NCBI RefSeq assembly: GCF_004962925.1
Contig: NZ_SUEO01000004.1
Span: 6,840-62,587, forward strand
Source of the DNA: Mesorhizobium sp.
Lineage (GTDB): Bacteria > Pseudomonadota > Alphaproteobacteria > Rhizobiales > Rhizobiaceae
Length of the DNA: 55,748 nucleotides
Reading direction: 5' to 3'
Part shown: positions 1 to 7,968 of the stretch, one piece after another
Layout: each line of letters begins with the position of its first letter
Numbering within the stretch: the stretch's first letter is position 1
Made by a program: the position numbers and the translations under genes
The notes under the pieces: generated by a model
The model's input: the letters and a program-made list of their open reading frames with translations, nothing else
The model's database searches: none
What the model was told of the DNA's origin: nothing

Positions 1-50
1 CGCCAGCCTGCCATGATTGCGATGACAACGCGGCGGAGATTTTGGGGTAG
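1..50 (+). CDS. C-terminal tail of an upstream gene (partial, unidentified)
   Basis: One frame is open from the window edge to a TAG at 48-50 and would encode a tail ending DNAAEILG. The stop lies 5 bases before the GTG of deoD, a spacing typical of co-transcribed genes. Only about 15 residues are visible, so the family cannot be named and the frame itself is only a plausible reading. Confidence 0.3.
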   Translation, partial: PACHDCDDNAAEILG

Positions 51-55
51 ATGCC

Positions 56-766
56 GTGACGCCGCACAACGAGGCAGGCAAAGGCGATTATGCCGAAACG
101 GTGCTGTTGCCGGGTGACCCGCAGCGCGCCGAATGGATGGCCGAGACTTTTCTCGAGGCGCCGCGCTGCGTTAACCGCCGCAGGGGCGCCCTCGGTTTCA
201 CCGGTCTTTTCCGGGGCAGGCCGGTCAGCATCCAGTCGACGGGGATCGGTGTCTCGTCATTTCTCATCTACGCGCACGAATTGTTGGACTTCCATCGCGT
301 CAGGACGCTGATCCGCACCGGTACCTGTGGCGCCTTGACCGCCAAGGTCGGGCTGCGCAGCCTGGTGATCTCGCAATCGGTTCATGGTGAAAGTGCAGGG
401 AGTGGCCAGGTCTACGGGCTCTACGATGCCGCTGCTGGCCCCGATCCGACGCTGCTTGCCCGCGCTCTGGCCAGGGCTGGCGAACTCGACATCGAACACT
501 ATGCCGGGCTGACGGCCTGCAGTGACATATTCTATCATCCGGAGGGGAGTGCCCGCTTTGCCGAGGTGCAGGCTGAAGGCGCGCTCGCCGTGGATATGGA
601 GACCAGCGCGCTCTATCGCATCGCGGCCCACTTCGGCGCCCGGGCGCTGTCGTTGCTGACCGTCGTCGACAATGTGGTGACCGGCGAGCAAACCGACTAT
701 TCCGAACGCCAGGCGCTTTTCACCGATATGACCCGGCTGGCCCTCGATGTTGCAGCCGAAAACTAG
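56..766 (+). CDS. deoD: Purine nucleoside phosphorylase, DeoD type
   Basis: Cytoplasmic enzyme of the hexameric NP-I family, which phosphorolyses purine (deoxy)nucleosides to free base and (deoxy)ribose-1-phosphate for salvage. The N-terminus TPHNEAGKGDYAETVLLPGD matches the start of E. coli DeoD, which supports the GTG start. The phosphate-binding GDPQRA near residue 20, RTGTCGA near 87, VDMETSALY near 180 and the acid-bearing TVVDNVVTGEQT loop near 202 are all present. The 236 residues fit the family. Within the active-site loop the usual SDH is VDN: the catalytic Asp is kept and the neighbouring His is Asn, so substrate preference may differ from E. coli. The stop codon overlaps the stop of the convergent ribbon-helix-helix gene. 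A uridine phosphorylase is less likely given the N-terminus. Confidence 0.9.
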   Translation: MTPHNEAGKGDYAETVLLPGDPQRAEWMAETFLEAPRCVNRRRGALGFTGLFRGRPVSIQSTGIGVSSFLIYAHELLDFHRVRTLIRTGTCGALTAKVGLRSLVISQSVHGESAGSGQVYGLYDAAAGPDPTLLARALARAGELDIEHYAGLTACSDIFYHPEGSARFAEVQAEGALAVDMETSALYRIAAHFGARALSLLTVVDNVVTGEQTDYSERQALFTDMTRLALDVAAEN

Positions 767-1068
767 GCTGCTTGCCGCTTAGGCGTCGTGTGTTCTTCGA
801 TACCTGGCCGATGGCCTTTCAGATAGAGAGCACAGGTCGTGCGCAACATCGACGCGAAGTTTGGAATCTGGCCATTGATCTCGATAGCCTCGTCATAGAG
901 CTTCGAGATGAATTTCGGCGTCGTCAGACCCTGGCTGTCGGCGATCTCGTCGAGCAAAGCCCAGAACGTCGCCTCGAGCTGGATGCTGGTCGAGTGCCCG
1001 TCGATGCGGATCGAGCGGTTGATCTGTCGGTAGCCCTCCGGATCCTGCCCGGCAAAAACCCTGCACAT
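763..1068 (-). CDS. Ribbon-helix-helix domain protein (RHH_4 type)
   Basis: A 101-residue protein resembling the RHH_4 family common in alphaproteobacteria. It begins MCRVFAGQDPEGY and has a basic beta-strand segment (RSIRIDGHSTSIQLE, about residues 18-32) followed by two helices, the layout of a MetJ/Arc-type DNA-binding fold. The family is sometimes mislabelled as aryl-sulfate sulfotransferase. The start is supported by a strong AGGGAGG ribosome-binding site 7 bases upstream. It is convergent with deoD, sharing the CTAG at 763-766. A role as a small DNA-binding regulator is inferred from the fold; no target is visible. Confidence 0.75.
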   Translation of the reverse strand: MCRVFAGQDPEGYRQINRSIRIDGHSTSIQLEATFWALLDEIADSQGLTTPKFISKLYDEAIEINGQIPNFASMLRTTCALYLKGHRPGIEEHTTPKRQAA

Positions 1069-1330
1069 CGGTTACCTCCCTTCTTGTTGGCTTTGGCCAT
1101 TCTTGTTGATTTTTGGGCGCAATCAGCAGTGATTCGCGCCTTTGAGCAGTGCCTATCGTGGCCAATTATCTTCAGCTGGAAAGCGGAAAACAGCAATCGG
1201 ACTTTCGTCCTTAAGCAGTATGCCACGCGGTCGTTAGATTAGCGCGTGGTAATCGGCTGCCACCATCTTTGCCGAAACCCGCGCATAATCATGCCGACGC
1301 GCATATGGCGCTGCTGCAAGGGAGTGTCAT

Positions 1331-1726
1331 TTGGCGAAGGCGATCCACACCATGATCCGGGTTCTGGAGGAAGCCCGGTCCGTCGATTTCTACCGGAAAG
1401 CCTTTGGGATGGATGTCGCCGAACGGCTCGATTTCGATACTTTCACGCTCGTCTATCTGAGCAATGCCGAGGCGGAGTTCGAGGTCGAGCTCACCGTTAA
1501 CAAGGGCCGTGAAGAGCCTTATGCGCTCGGCGATGGCTACGGGCATCTCGCCGTTTCGGTCATCGATCTGGACAGCGAACACGACCGGCTTGGCGCGCTT
1601 GGCCTGAACCCGAAAAAGATCGTCGAGTTCAACCGCGACGGAGCGCTGCTCGCGCGCTTCTTCTTCATCGAGGATCCCGACGGCTACAAGATCGAGGTCC
1701 TGCAGCGTCGGGGCCGGTTCAAATAG
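1331..1726 (+). CDS. gloA: Lactoylglutathione lyase (glyoxalase I)
   Basis: Converts the hemithioacetal of methylglyoxal and glutathione to S-lactoylglutathione in the cytoplasm. The protein is a single VOC-fold unit of 131 residues. The four metal ligands can be placed as H6 (IHTMIR), E53 (EVELT), H72 (YGHLAVSV) and E122 (YKIEVL), matching E. coli GloA. The characteristic EDPDGYKIE segment is near the C-terminus. The TTG start is chosen because IHTM must lie close to the N-terminus and an AGGGAG site lies about 7 bases upstream. It stands alone between short intergenic stretches. Confidence 0.9.
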   Translation: MAKAIHTMIRVLEEARSVDFYRKAFGMDVAERLDFDTFTLVYLSNAEAEFEVELTVNKGREEPYALGDGYGHLAVSVIDLDSEHDRLGALGLNPKKIVEFNRDGALLARFFFIEDPDGYKIEVLQRRGRFK

Positions 1727-1799
1727 GAGACATCGCGGCCGCGCCGCGGCGCCAGCAACGGCACCTTCACGGTGCAAATAGCAAGCAAGGGAGGAAGAA

Positions 1800-2330
1800 A
1801 TGGTCACGATTTACGAAAGCAAGCCCGGGCTGTCGCGCCGCGAACTTCTGAAACGCGGCGGTGTCGGCGCATTGCTGGTCATTTCAGGCAGCGCCGTCAT
1901 CAGTCCGCAACATGCCTGGGGTCTCCAAACATCCGCGCTAAAGCCCGAAACCATGGCGACCCTGATTCAGATGGCGCGCGACATCTACCCGCACGATCAA
2001 GTGCCTGACAAATATTACGCAATCGCCGTCAAGGCCCATGACGAGCAGGCCGGCAAAGACCCGGCCCACAAGGATCTCATCGAAAAGGGCATCGCCGATC
2101 TCGACTTGAAGTCGGGCAAGGACGGCTACACCGGTCTCGGCTGGGAGGAGCAGCGCGTTGCCGTGCTGAGGGAGATCGAGGACACGCCGTTCTTCCAGGC
2201 GGTCCGCGGCGGACTTGTCGTCGGCCTCTACAACCAGAAGGAGGTCTGGCCGATTTTTGGCTACGAGGGCGAGTCCTACTCCAAGGGCGGCTACATGGCG
2301 CGCGGGTTCGACGACATCGAGTGGCTCTGA
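1800..2330 (+). CDS. Tat-exported small subunit of a GMC oxidoreductase complex (gluconate 2-dehydrogenase subunit 3-like)
   Basis: A 176-residue protein with a twin-arginine signal (LSRRELLKRGG at about 11-21) followed by a hydrophobic stretch ending near AWG-L, so export to the periplasm by Tat is expected. The remainder resembles subunit 3 of membrane-bound gluconate/alcohol dehydrogenases, which is usually exported together with a signal-less FAD-containing GMC subunit by hitchhiking. The next gene, 45 bases downstream, is exactly such a GMC protein but is broken. An AGGGAGGAAG ribosome-binding site precedes the ATG. With its partner defective this subunit may have no function. The substrate of the complex is unknown. 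Confidence 0.75.
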   Translation: MVTIYESKPGLSRRELLKRGGVGALLVISGSAVISPQHAWGLQTSALKPETMATLIQMARDIYPHDQVPDKYYAIAVKAHDEQAGKDPAHKDLIEKGIADLDLKSGKDGYTGLGWEEQRVAVLREIEDTPFFQAVRGGLVVGLYNQKEVWPIFGYEGESYSKGGYMARGFDDIEWL

Positions 2331-2375
2331 GCCTCTCGTCGCAACCGCACACAACAGACATCGTGGGAGGAAACC

Positions 2376-3729
2376 ATGGCAGCAGCATTTGATCTCAAGA
2401 ACAATGGCGTGGTCGTCATCATCGGCTCGGGCGCCGGCGGCGGCACGCTCGGCAACGAACTTGCCCAGAAGGGCATCGATGTCGTCATCCTGGAGGACCT
2501 ACGGAAAGCTGGATGGCGCCAACCTGCTTGATTGGCCGATCACGCTGACCGATCTGGAGCCCTACTACGCAAAGGCCGAAGACAAGCTTGGCGTGACGCT
2601 CACCAACAACATCCCGGGCCTTCCCGGCAACAACAACTTCAAGGTGATGAAGGCCGGCGCCGACAAGCTCGGCTACAAGGAGTGCCACACCGGCCGGATG
2701 GCGATCAATTCCGAGCCGCGCGACGACCGCAATGCCTGCCAGCAAACCGGCTTCTGCTTCCAGGGCTGCAAATGGGGCGCCAAGTGGTCGACGCTGTATA
2801 CCGAAATCCCGAAGGGCGAGGCGACCGGTCATCTCGAGGTCAGGCCGAATGCCATGGCTATCAAGATCAACCACGATGCCTCAGGCAAGGTGACCGGCGT
2901 CGTCTATGCCGACAAGGACGGCAAACTGCAGGAACAGAAGGCCCGCATTGTCGCCGTCGCCGGAAACTCGATCGAGAGCCCACGGCTGCTGCTCAATTCG
3001 GCATCGAGCCAGTTTCCCGACGGCCTTGCCAATTCGTCGGGACAGGTCGGCAAGAACTACATGCGCCACACCACGGGCTCGGTCTACGGCATCTTCGACA
3101 AGCCGGTGCATATGTATCGCGGCACCACGATGGCCGGAATCATCCGCGACGAGGCGCGCAACGACCCCTCGCGCGGCTTCGTCGGCGGCTATGAGCTAGA
3201 GACGCTGTCGCTCGGCCTGCCGTTCATGGCCGCCTTCCTAAATCCCGGCGGCTGGGGACGTTCCTTCACCACGGCGCTCGATCACTACGACCATATGGCC
3301 GGCATGTGGATCGTCGGCGAAGACATGCCGCGCGAGGAAAACCGCATCACGCTGCATGCCGACATCAAGGACGAGCACGGCATGCCGGTGGCGGATGTCC
3401 ATTTCGACGATCATGCCAACGACACCGCAATGCGCAACCACGCCTACAAACAGGGCTCGGCGCTGTACGCGGCGGTCGGGGCGACGCGGACCTTCCCGAC
3501 GCCGCCCTATCCGTCGACCCACAATCTCGGCACCAACCGGATGAGCGAGAAGGCGGCCGACGGCGTCGTCAACAAACATGGCCAAGCACACGACATCAAG
3601 AACCTGTTCGTGTCGGATGGCAGCCAGTTCACCACCGGCGGCGCTGAAAATCCAACTTTGACGATCGTGTCGCTGGCGATTCGTCAGGCCGATTATATCG
3701 CTGAACAGATGTCGGCTAAGAGCATCTAG
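2376..3729 (+). pseudogene. GMC family oxidoreductase, disrupted by internal deletion and frameshift
   Basis: FAD-dependent glucose-methanol-choline oxidoreductase fragment. Frame A starts at ATG 2376 behind GGGAGGAAA and encodes the dinucleotide-binding fold (VVVIIGSGAGGGTLGNELA) up to VVILE at about residue 40, then runs out of homology and stops at 2529-2531. Frame B picks up at about 2497-2500 with YGKLDGANLLDWPIT and continues to the stop at 3729 with the C-terminal signature (STHNLGTNRM, SDGSQF, ENPTLTIV). From recalled homologues, roughly 70-80 residues are missing between the halves, including the Trp/Gly-rich FAD-contacting segment before GANLLDWP. A change of frame also occurs at the junction. 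Everything downstream looks intact, so the lesion is probably recent or an assembly error. It lies in an operon with the Tat small subunit and ends at a good terminator. Confidence 0.8.
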
Positions 3730-3753
3730 CCGTAGCCCTCCCGGCTGCCAGCC

Positions 3754-3788
3754 GGCGCGGAGCCTCGCATGGTTCCGCGCCTGTTTTT
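3754..3788 (+). terminator. Rho-independent terminator after the GMC pseudogene
   Basis: GGCGCGGA (3754-3761) pairs perfectly with TCCGCGCC (3774-3781), with an inner GCC/GGT extension, and is followed within two bases by TTTTT at 3784-3788. It ends the plus-strand GMC operon just before the convergent phoX stop at 3802. Confidence 0.8.
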
Positions 3789-3801
3789 GTCGGTGCCAGA
3801 G

Positions 3802-5715
3802 CTACGCGCCGACCGGCTTGCCATCCTTGCGGCGGATGGCGACCACGGCGGGCCGCGGCGGCTGGCCGTCCTTGAAGTCGGGCCACAGCGTCGCGGCTTT
3901 GTCGAGCGTCTCGGCGTCCTCGGCCGGGTGCTGGACCGACAGGAACAGCGTCGTGCCATCCGGCGTGAAGCAGGGGCCGGTAGCCTCGGCACCCTGCGGG
4001 CAGGTGAAAAGCAGCTTTGGTAGGCCGCGCGCCGAACCTTCGGTGTCGATGCCGTAGACACCGTCCGGCAGATCGAAGTCGTTGGCGCCATCGGTCCCGA
4101 CCCAGAGCCGCCCGGCCGGGTCGAAGGTGATGTTGTCGGGGCATACGAACCAGCCATCCTCCGACGTGTCGGCATGGAAGGTCGCGCCGACCGCGGCGTC
4201 CTTGGGATTGCCGCACAGCACGAACAGGTCCCATTCGTATTTTTCGGCCGTATGGTCGGCCTCGGCACCACGGCCGCCGGGCGGGATCAGCTCGACGATA
4301 TGGCCCCAGAGGTTTTCGGGGCGCGTATTCGCCGGGTTGACCTTCGACTGGTCGCGTTTCTTGTTCTTGGTCATCACCGCATAAACGCGGCCGGTGACTG
4401 GATTGGTCTCGATATCCTCGGGCCTGTCCATCGGCGTAGCACCCAGTGCGTCGGCCGCCAGCCGTGTCTTCAGCAGCACTTCGGCCTGGTCGGCAAAGCC
4501 GTTTTCGGTGGTGAGCTTGCCCTGGCCGTGAACCAGCGGCAGCCAGGTCATGGTGCCGTCGGCATCGAACCGCGCCACCGAAAGCACGCCGTCATCGAGA
4601 AGGTCCTTGCCGGAGGCCGGGTTCGCCGGATCGTAGGCCCGGTTCGAGACGAAGCGGTACATGTATTCGAAATAGTCGTCGTCGCCCATGTACACGGCAA
4701 CGCGGCCGTCCTTGTTGACGACGACGGTGGAGGCTTCGTGCGACATGCGGCCGAGTGCTGTGCGCTTCACCGGCTTCGAGGTCGGATCATAGGGATCGAT
4801 CTCGACCACCCAATCGAAACGGTTTGCCTCGTTCGGTTCCTTGTCGAGGTTGAACCGGTCATGGAAACGGGCACGGCCATAGAAGTCGGAGCCGTCGAAA
4901 GCGTAGCGATCGAGGATGTCGGCAATGGGTGCCTTTTTCGGATCGCCACCAAAAATATCGGAAACGCCTTCCTCGCATGTCAGCACGGTGCCCCATGGCG
5001 TGACACCGCCGCCGCAATTGTAGCTGGTGCCGAGAACCCTGGTGCCGGTTGCATCCGCCGAGGTTTTCATCAGCGCATGGCCGGCGGCGGGACCGGATAC
5101 GGTCATTTCGGTGTTGGCCGTGATACGGCGGTTGAGCGGGCTGTCCTCGACGATCGCCCACTTGCCGTCCTTCATGGCAACTTCGACGATCGAATGGCCC
5201 ATGGCCGCCATGCCGAGATCGACCTGTTCCCTGGACATCATCTTGCCGGCATCGTCCTCGGTCATGCCGGGAAACATCACGTTGGGAGAAATGTATTCGT
5301 TGTTGACGCAGAGCAGGCCGTGGTCGGAGCTGACCGAGCCTTTCGGCAGCGGCATGAAGGCGATGTAGTCGCAATTGTAGCCGAAGCGCTTCTCCTGCTC
5401 ACCGGCGGCGACCTTGTTGCCATCGAAATCCGGCAGGCCGGTTGCGAGCGCGTCGCCCCAGCGTGCCACTATCGTGGTCTCGTACCCTTCGGCGGCGGCA
5501 TGGGTTTTGTCGTAGACGCGCTTCAGCTCGGGAAAGCCCAGCGTCGAGAGTGCGGCAGCGGCATGTGTTTCGCCGGCAAACAGCGAGCCGACGAAGCTGC
5601 CGCCCGCAAGCAACGCGCCGGATGCAAGGCCGCCTTTCAGCAGACCACGGCGTGAGACGCGCGCGGCGATGACGTCGCGAATGACAGGGGAGGGTGATGA
5701 CGGGGAGTTGGCCAT
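3802..5715 (-). CDS. PhoX family (DUF839) phosphatase, Tat-exported
   Basis: A 637-residue protein of the PhoX/DUF839 family, periplasmic Ca2+/Fe-dependent alkaline phosphatases that release phosphate from organic esters. A twin-arginine motif VSRRGLLKGG lies near residues 20-30, followed by a hydrophobic stretch ending in ETHAAA. Family segments are visible: FGYNCDYIAFMPLP, LCVNNEYISPNVMFPG, LGTSYNCGGGVTPWGT, LTCEEG, and late FDPAGRLWVGTDG. The start is set at 5715 (MANSPSS), closest to the Tat signal and preceded by GAGAGG; an in-frame ATG 36 bases upstream is possible. A weak, doubtful PHO-box-like double repeat is present at 5771-5788. Phosphate control is known for the family but not demonstrated here. 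Confidence 0.85.
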   Translation of the reverse strand: MANSPSSPSPVIRDVIAARVSRRGLLKGGLASGALLAGGSFVGSLFAGETHAAAALSTLGFPELKRVYDKTHAAAEGYETTIVARWGDALATGLPDFDGNKVAAGEQEKRFGYNCDYIAFMPLPKGSVSSDHGLLCVNNEYISPNVMFPGMTEDDAGKMMSREQVDLGMAAMGHSIVEVAMKDGKWAIVEDSPLNRRITANTEMTVSGPAAGHALMKTSADATGTRVLGTSYNCGGGVTPWGTVLTCEEGVSDIFGGDPKKAPIADILDRYAFDGSDFYGRARFHDRFNLDKEPNEANRFDWVVEIDPYDPTSKPVKRTALGRMSHEASTVVVNKDGRVAVYMGDDDYFEYMYRFVSNRAYDPANPASGKDLLDDGVLSVARFDADGTMTWLPLVHGQGKLTTENGFADQAEVLLKTRLAADALGATPMDRPEDIETNPVTGRVYAVMTKNKKRDQSKVNPANTRPENLWGHIVELIPPGGRGAEADHTAEKYEWDLFVLCGNPKDAAVGATFHADTSEDGWFVCPDNITFDPAGRLWVGTDGANDFDLPDGVYGIDTEGSARGLPKLLFTCPQGAEATGPCFTPDGTTLFLSVQHPAEDAETLDKAATLWPDFKDGQPPRPAVVAIRRKDGKPVGA

Positions 5716-5833
5716 GATGTCTGCCTCTCTGGGTGGATGGTAACGGCGCACCGCTGCCTATGCTGCTTCGGCAACATCCGGATGACATGAGAGGGAACAC
5801 TTCCTGTAACGCGATGGCGGCCCGGGACCGCGC

Positions 5834-6229
5834 TCAACGTTTCGTACAGGTCGAGGCGGTGAAGGCGCCGTCAGGCTGCTTCATGATGATGTCGAAGGAT
5901 GGGCTGGTTTGACCGTCCAGGGTGGCTTGCGTAAGCGATATCGAGTTGCCGCCGGTCGTGTAGCCGCCCAATGGACCCAACCAGGTGATCTCGCCGTTTG
6001 CATCCATTTGATAATTGTAAGCCTGCGAAGCGGTTCCGAAGGTCACCGGGCCGCTATAGACGTTCCCCTTGATGGTGATGTCGCCAAGGCTGAGGAACGT
6101 GCCAAGCAGATAGACTTCGCAGTGATAGGCACCGTCCGGCAATTTGCCGTCGGTGAACTCGGCGCGTGCGCCGCCGGTGGCCGCAGCCAGAAGCACTATG
6201 CTGAAAATACGAGAAATCCTGGGGGCCAT
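5834..6229 (-). CDS. Hypothetical secreted protein
   Basis: A 131-residue protein that I do not recognise. The start at 6229 gives a clear Sec signal peptide (MAPRISRIFSIVLLAAATGG, then ARA cleavage site). The mature part has two cysteines (YHCEV and the C-terminal STCTKR) that could form a disulfide, and a repeating beta-rich pattern of Gly, Thr and aromatic residues, suggesting a small periplasmic beta-barrel or beta-sandwich. An in-frame ATG at 6313 would add 28 residues in front of the signal peptide and is less likely. The gene is divergent from urtA. Confidence 0.65.
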   Translation of the reverse strand: MAPRISRIFSIVLLAAATGGARAEFTDGKLPDGAYHCEVYLLGTFLSLGDITIKGNVYSGPVTFGTASQAYNYQMDANGEITWLGPLGGYTTGGNSISLTQATLDGQTSPSFDIIMKQPDGAFTASTCTKR

Positions 6230-6470
6230 GACGTCGCTCTGTTGAAGATCGAACTTGCCCCATTTTCCTGCAGCGCTGCAACGGTTCGCCGTCTTTGATG
6301 TGGTTCTGCTCAAGATTTATGCATTAATTGGCATGTGAGCAAAACTTAGGCGAGTGCGGGTCGTTTTTTCTCAAGCAGAACGCCGGCGGCGGCGCTCATC
6401 TTTGGCGGCTAATATATTAACCGGCTGATAGAGCTAGGAAATCTCAGCCTGCTCAATTTTGCTCCTGCGG

Positions 6471-6487
6471 TTGGCACAGCCGTTGCA
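6471..6487 (+). promoter_or_regulatory. Sigma-54 (RpoN) -24/-12 promoter of the urt operon
   Basis: TTGGCAC at 6471-6477 and TTGCA at 6483-6487 match the RpoN consensus TGGCAC-N5-TTGCA. The GG and GC core dinucleotides are 12 bases apart, as required. It lies 45 bases before the urtA ATG. Nitrogen control through NtrC is known for urea transporters; no clear NtrC palindrome was spotted upstream. Confidence 0.8.
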
Positions 6488-6531
6488 TGGTCTGTTTGCG
6501 ATGCGATCAACCAGCTTGGGAGTTTTGAAAT

Positions 6532-7842
6532 ATGAGGGGCAGTTTCTCGACAATAACAAAAATGTTTTCGGCAAGCGTGGTCACGGCCGGCCTGCTGACG
6601 AGCGTCCCGGCCAAGGCGGCTGACGACACGATCAAGGTGGGCATTCTCCATTCGCTGTCGGGGACCATGGCGATTTCGGAGACGACGCTGAAGGACGCCA
6701 TGCTGATGCTCATCGAAGAGCAGAATGCAAAAGGCGGCCTGCTCGGCAAGAAACTCGAAGCGGTCGTGGTCGACCCGGCTTCCAACTGGCCGCTGTTCGC
6801 CGAAAAGGCACGCGAGCTGATCTCCAAGGACAAGGTCGCGGCGGTGTTCGGTTGCTGGACCTCCGTGTCGCGCAAGTCGGTGCTGCCGGTGTTCAGCGAA
6901 CTCGACAACATCCTGTTCTATCCCGTCCAGTATGAGGGCGAGGAGAGCGAGCGCAACGTGTTCTACACCGGCGCGGCGCCGAACCAGCAGGCCATTCCGG
7001 CCGTCGACTACCTGATGAGCGAGGATGGCGGTTCGGTGAAACGCTGGGTGCTCGAAGGCACCGACTACGTCTATCCGCGCACCACCAACAAGATCCTCGA
7101 AGCCTATCTGAAGGCCAAGGGCGTCGCCGCCGAAGACATCATGGTCAATTACACGCCGTTCGGCTTCTCCGACTGGCAGACCGAGGTCTCGACGATCAAG
7201 AAGTTCGGCTCGGCCGGCAAGAAGACCGCCGTCGTCTCGACCGTCAATGGCGACGCCAACGTGCCGTTCTACAAGGAACTCGGCAACCAGGGCATCAAGG
7301 CCGAGGACATCCCGGTCATGGCCTTCTCGGTCGGCGAGGAAGAGCTTGCCGGTCTCGACACCGCGCCGCTCGTCGGCCATCTCGCCGCCTGGAATTACTT
7401 CCAGAGCATCGACACGCCGGAGAATGCGAAGTTCATTGCCGACTGGCACAAGTTCATCAAAAACGACAAGCGCACCACCAACGACCCGATGGAAGCCCAC
7501 TATGTCGGCTTCAACATGTGGGTGAAGGCGGTCGAGAAGGCCGGCACCACCGATCCTGACAAAGTCATCGATGCCGTGGTCGGCGTCTCGGTGCCGAACC
7601 TGACCGGTGGTTATTCGACCATGATGCCGAATCATCACATCACCAAGCCGGTGCTGATCGGTGAAATCCAGGCCGACGGCCAGTTCGAGACCGTCTCGCA
7701 GACGCCCGGCCTGGTGATGGGCGACGAGTGGTCCGACTACCTGGCTGATTCGAAGGACCTGATCTCCGATTGGCGCGCGCCTCTGTCCTGCGGCAACTTC
7801 AATGTCGCCACCGGCAAGTGCGGCGGCAAGGGAACCAACTGA
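6532..7842 (+). CDS. urtA: Urea ABC transporter, periplasmic substrate-binding protein
   Basis: Periplasmic receptor that captures urea (and probably short amides) and delivers it to UrtBC. The 436-residue protein has a signal peptide (residues 1-29, ending VPAKA), then the Leu/Ile/Val-binding-protein fold. Segments typical of UrtA are KVGILHSLSGTMAISE, VFGCWTSVSRKSVLPVF, LFYPVQYEGEE, YTGAAPNQQ and EGTDYVYPRTTNKI. It is first in the order urtA-B-C-D-E, which strongly supports urea specificity over branched amino acids. Transcription is likely from the sigma-54-type promoter just upstream. Two stable hairpins separate it from urtB. Confidence 0.95.
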   Translation: MRGSFSTITKMFSASVVTAGLLTSVPAKAADDTIKVGILHSLSGTMAISETTLKDAMLMLIEEQNAKGGLLGKKLEAVVVDPASNWPLFAEKARELISKDKVAAVFGCWTSVSRKSVLPVFSELDNILFYPVQYEGEESERNVFYTGAAPNQQAIPAVDYLMSEDGGSVKRWVLEGTDYVYPRTTNKILEAYLKAKGVAAEDIMVNYTPFGFSDWQTEVSTIKKFGSAGKKTAVVSTVNGDANVPFYKELGNQGIKAEDIPVMAFSVGEEELAGLDTAPLVGHLAAWNYFQSIDTPENAKFIADWHKFIKNDKRTTNDPMEAHYVGFNMWVKAVEKAGTTDPDKVIDAVVGVSVPNLTGGYSTMMPNHHITKPVLIGEIQADGQFETVSQTPGLVMGDEWSDYLADSKDLISDWRAPLSCGNFNVATGKCGGKGTN

Positions 7843-7859
7843 TCCTCCCGGGTCTGACC

Positions 7860-7935
7860 GGTCGTGGATCTCTCCACGACCTAGACCGCGACGCGTCCGG
7901 GCGAACTCCTCCTCTCCTCAGTCCGCCCGGACGCG
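7860..7935 (+). other. Tandem intercistronic hairpins between urtA and urtB
   Basis: Two perfect inverted repeats stand in a row. GGTCGTGGA (7860-7868) pairs with TCCACGACC (7873-7881) over a 4-base loop. CGCGTCCGGGCG (7892-7903) pairs with CGCCCGGACGCG (7924-7935) around a 20-base pyrimidine-rich loop. There is no T-run, so they look like mRNA-stabilising or attenuating structures that would raise UrtA output over the permease genes, rather than full terminators. Confidence 0.7.
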
Positions 7936-7968
7936 AACTTCCAACCCTTCGAGAGTCGCCAGAAACCG

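Noticed and set aside
5771..5788. Possible PHO box before the phoX gene
   Set aside because: ATGTCAT-CCGG-ATGTTGC matches the double repeat only in part (about 9 of 14 informative positions), too weak to list as a site.
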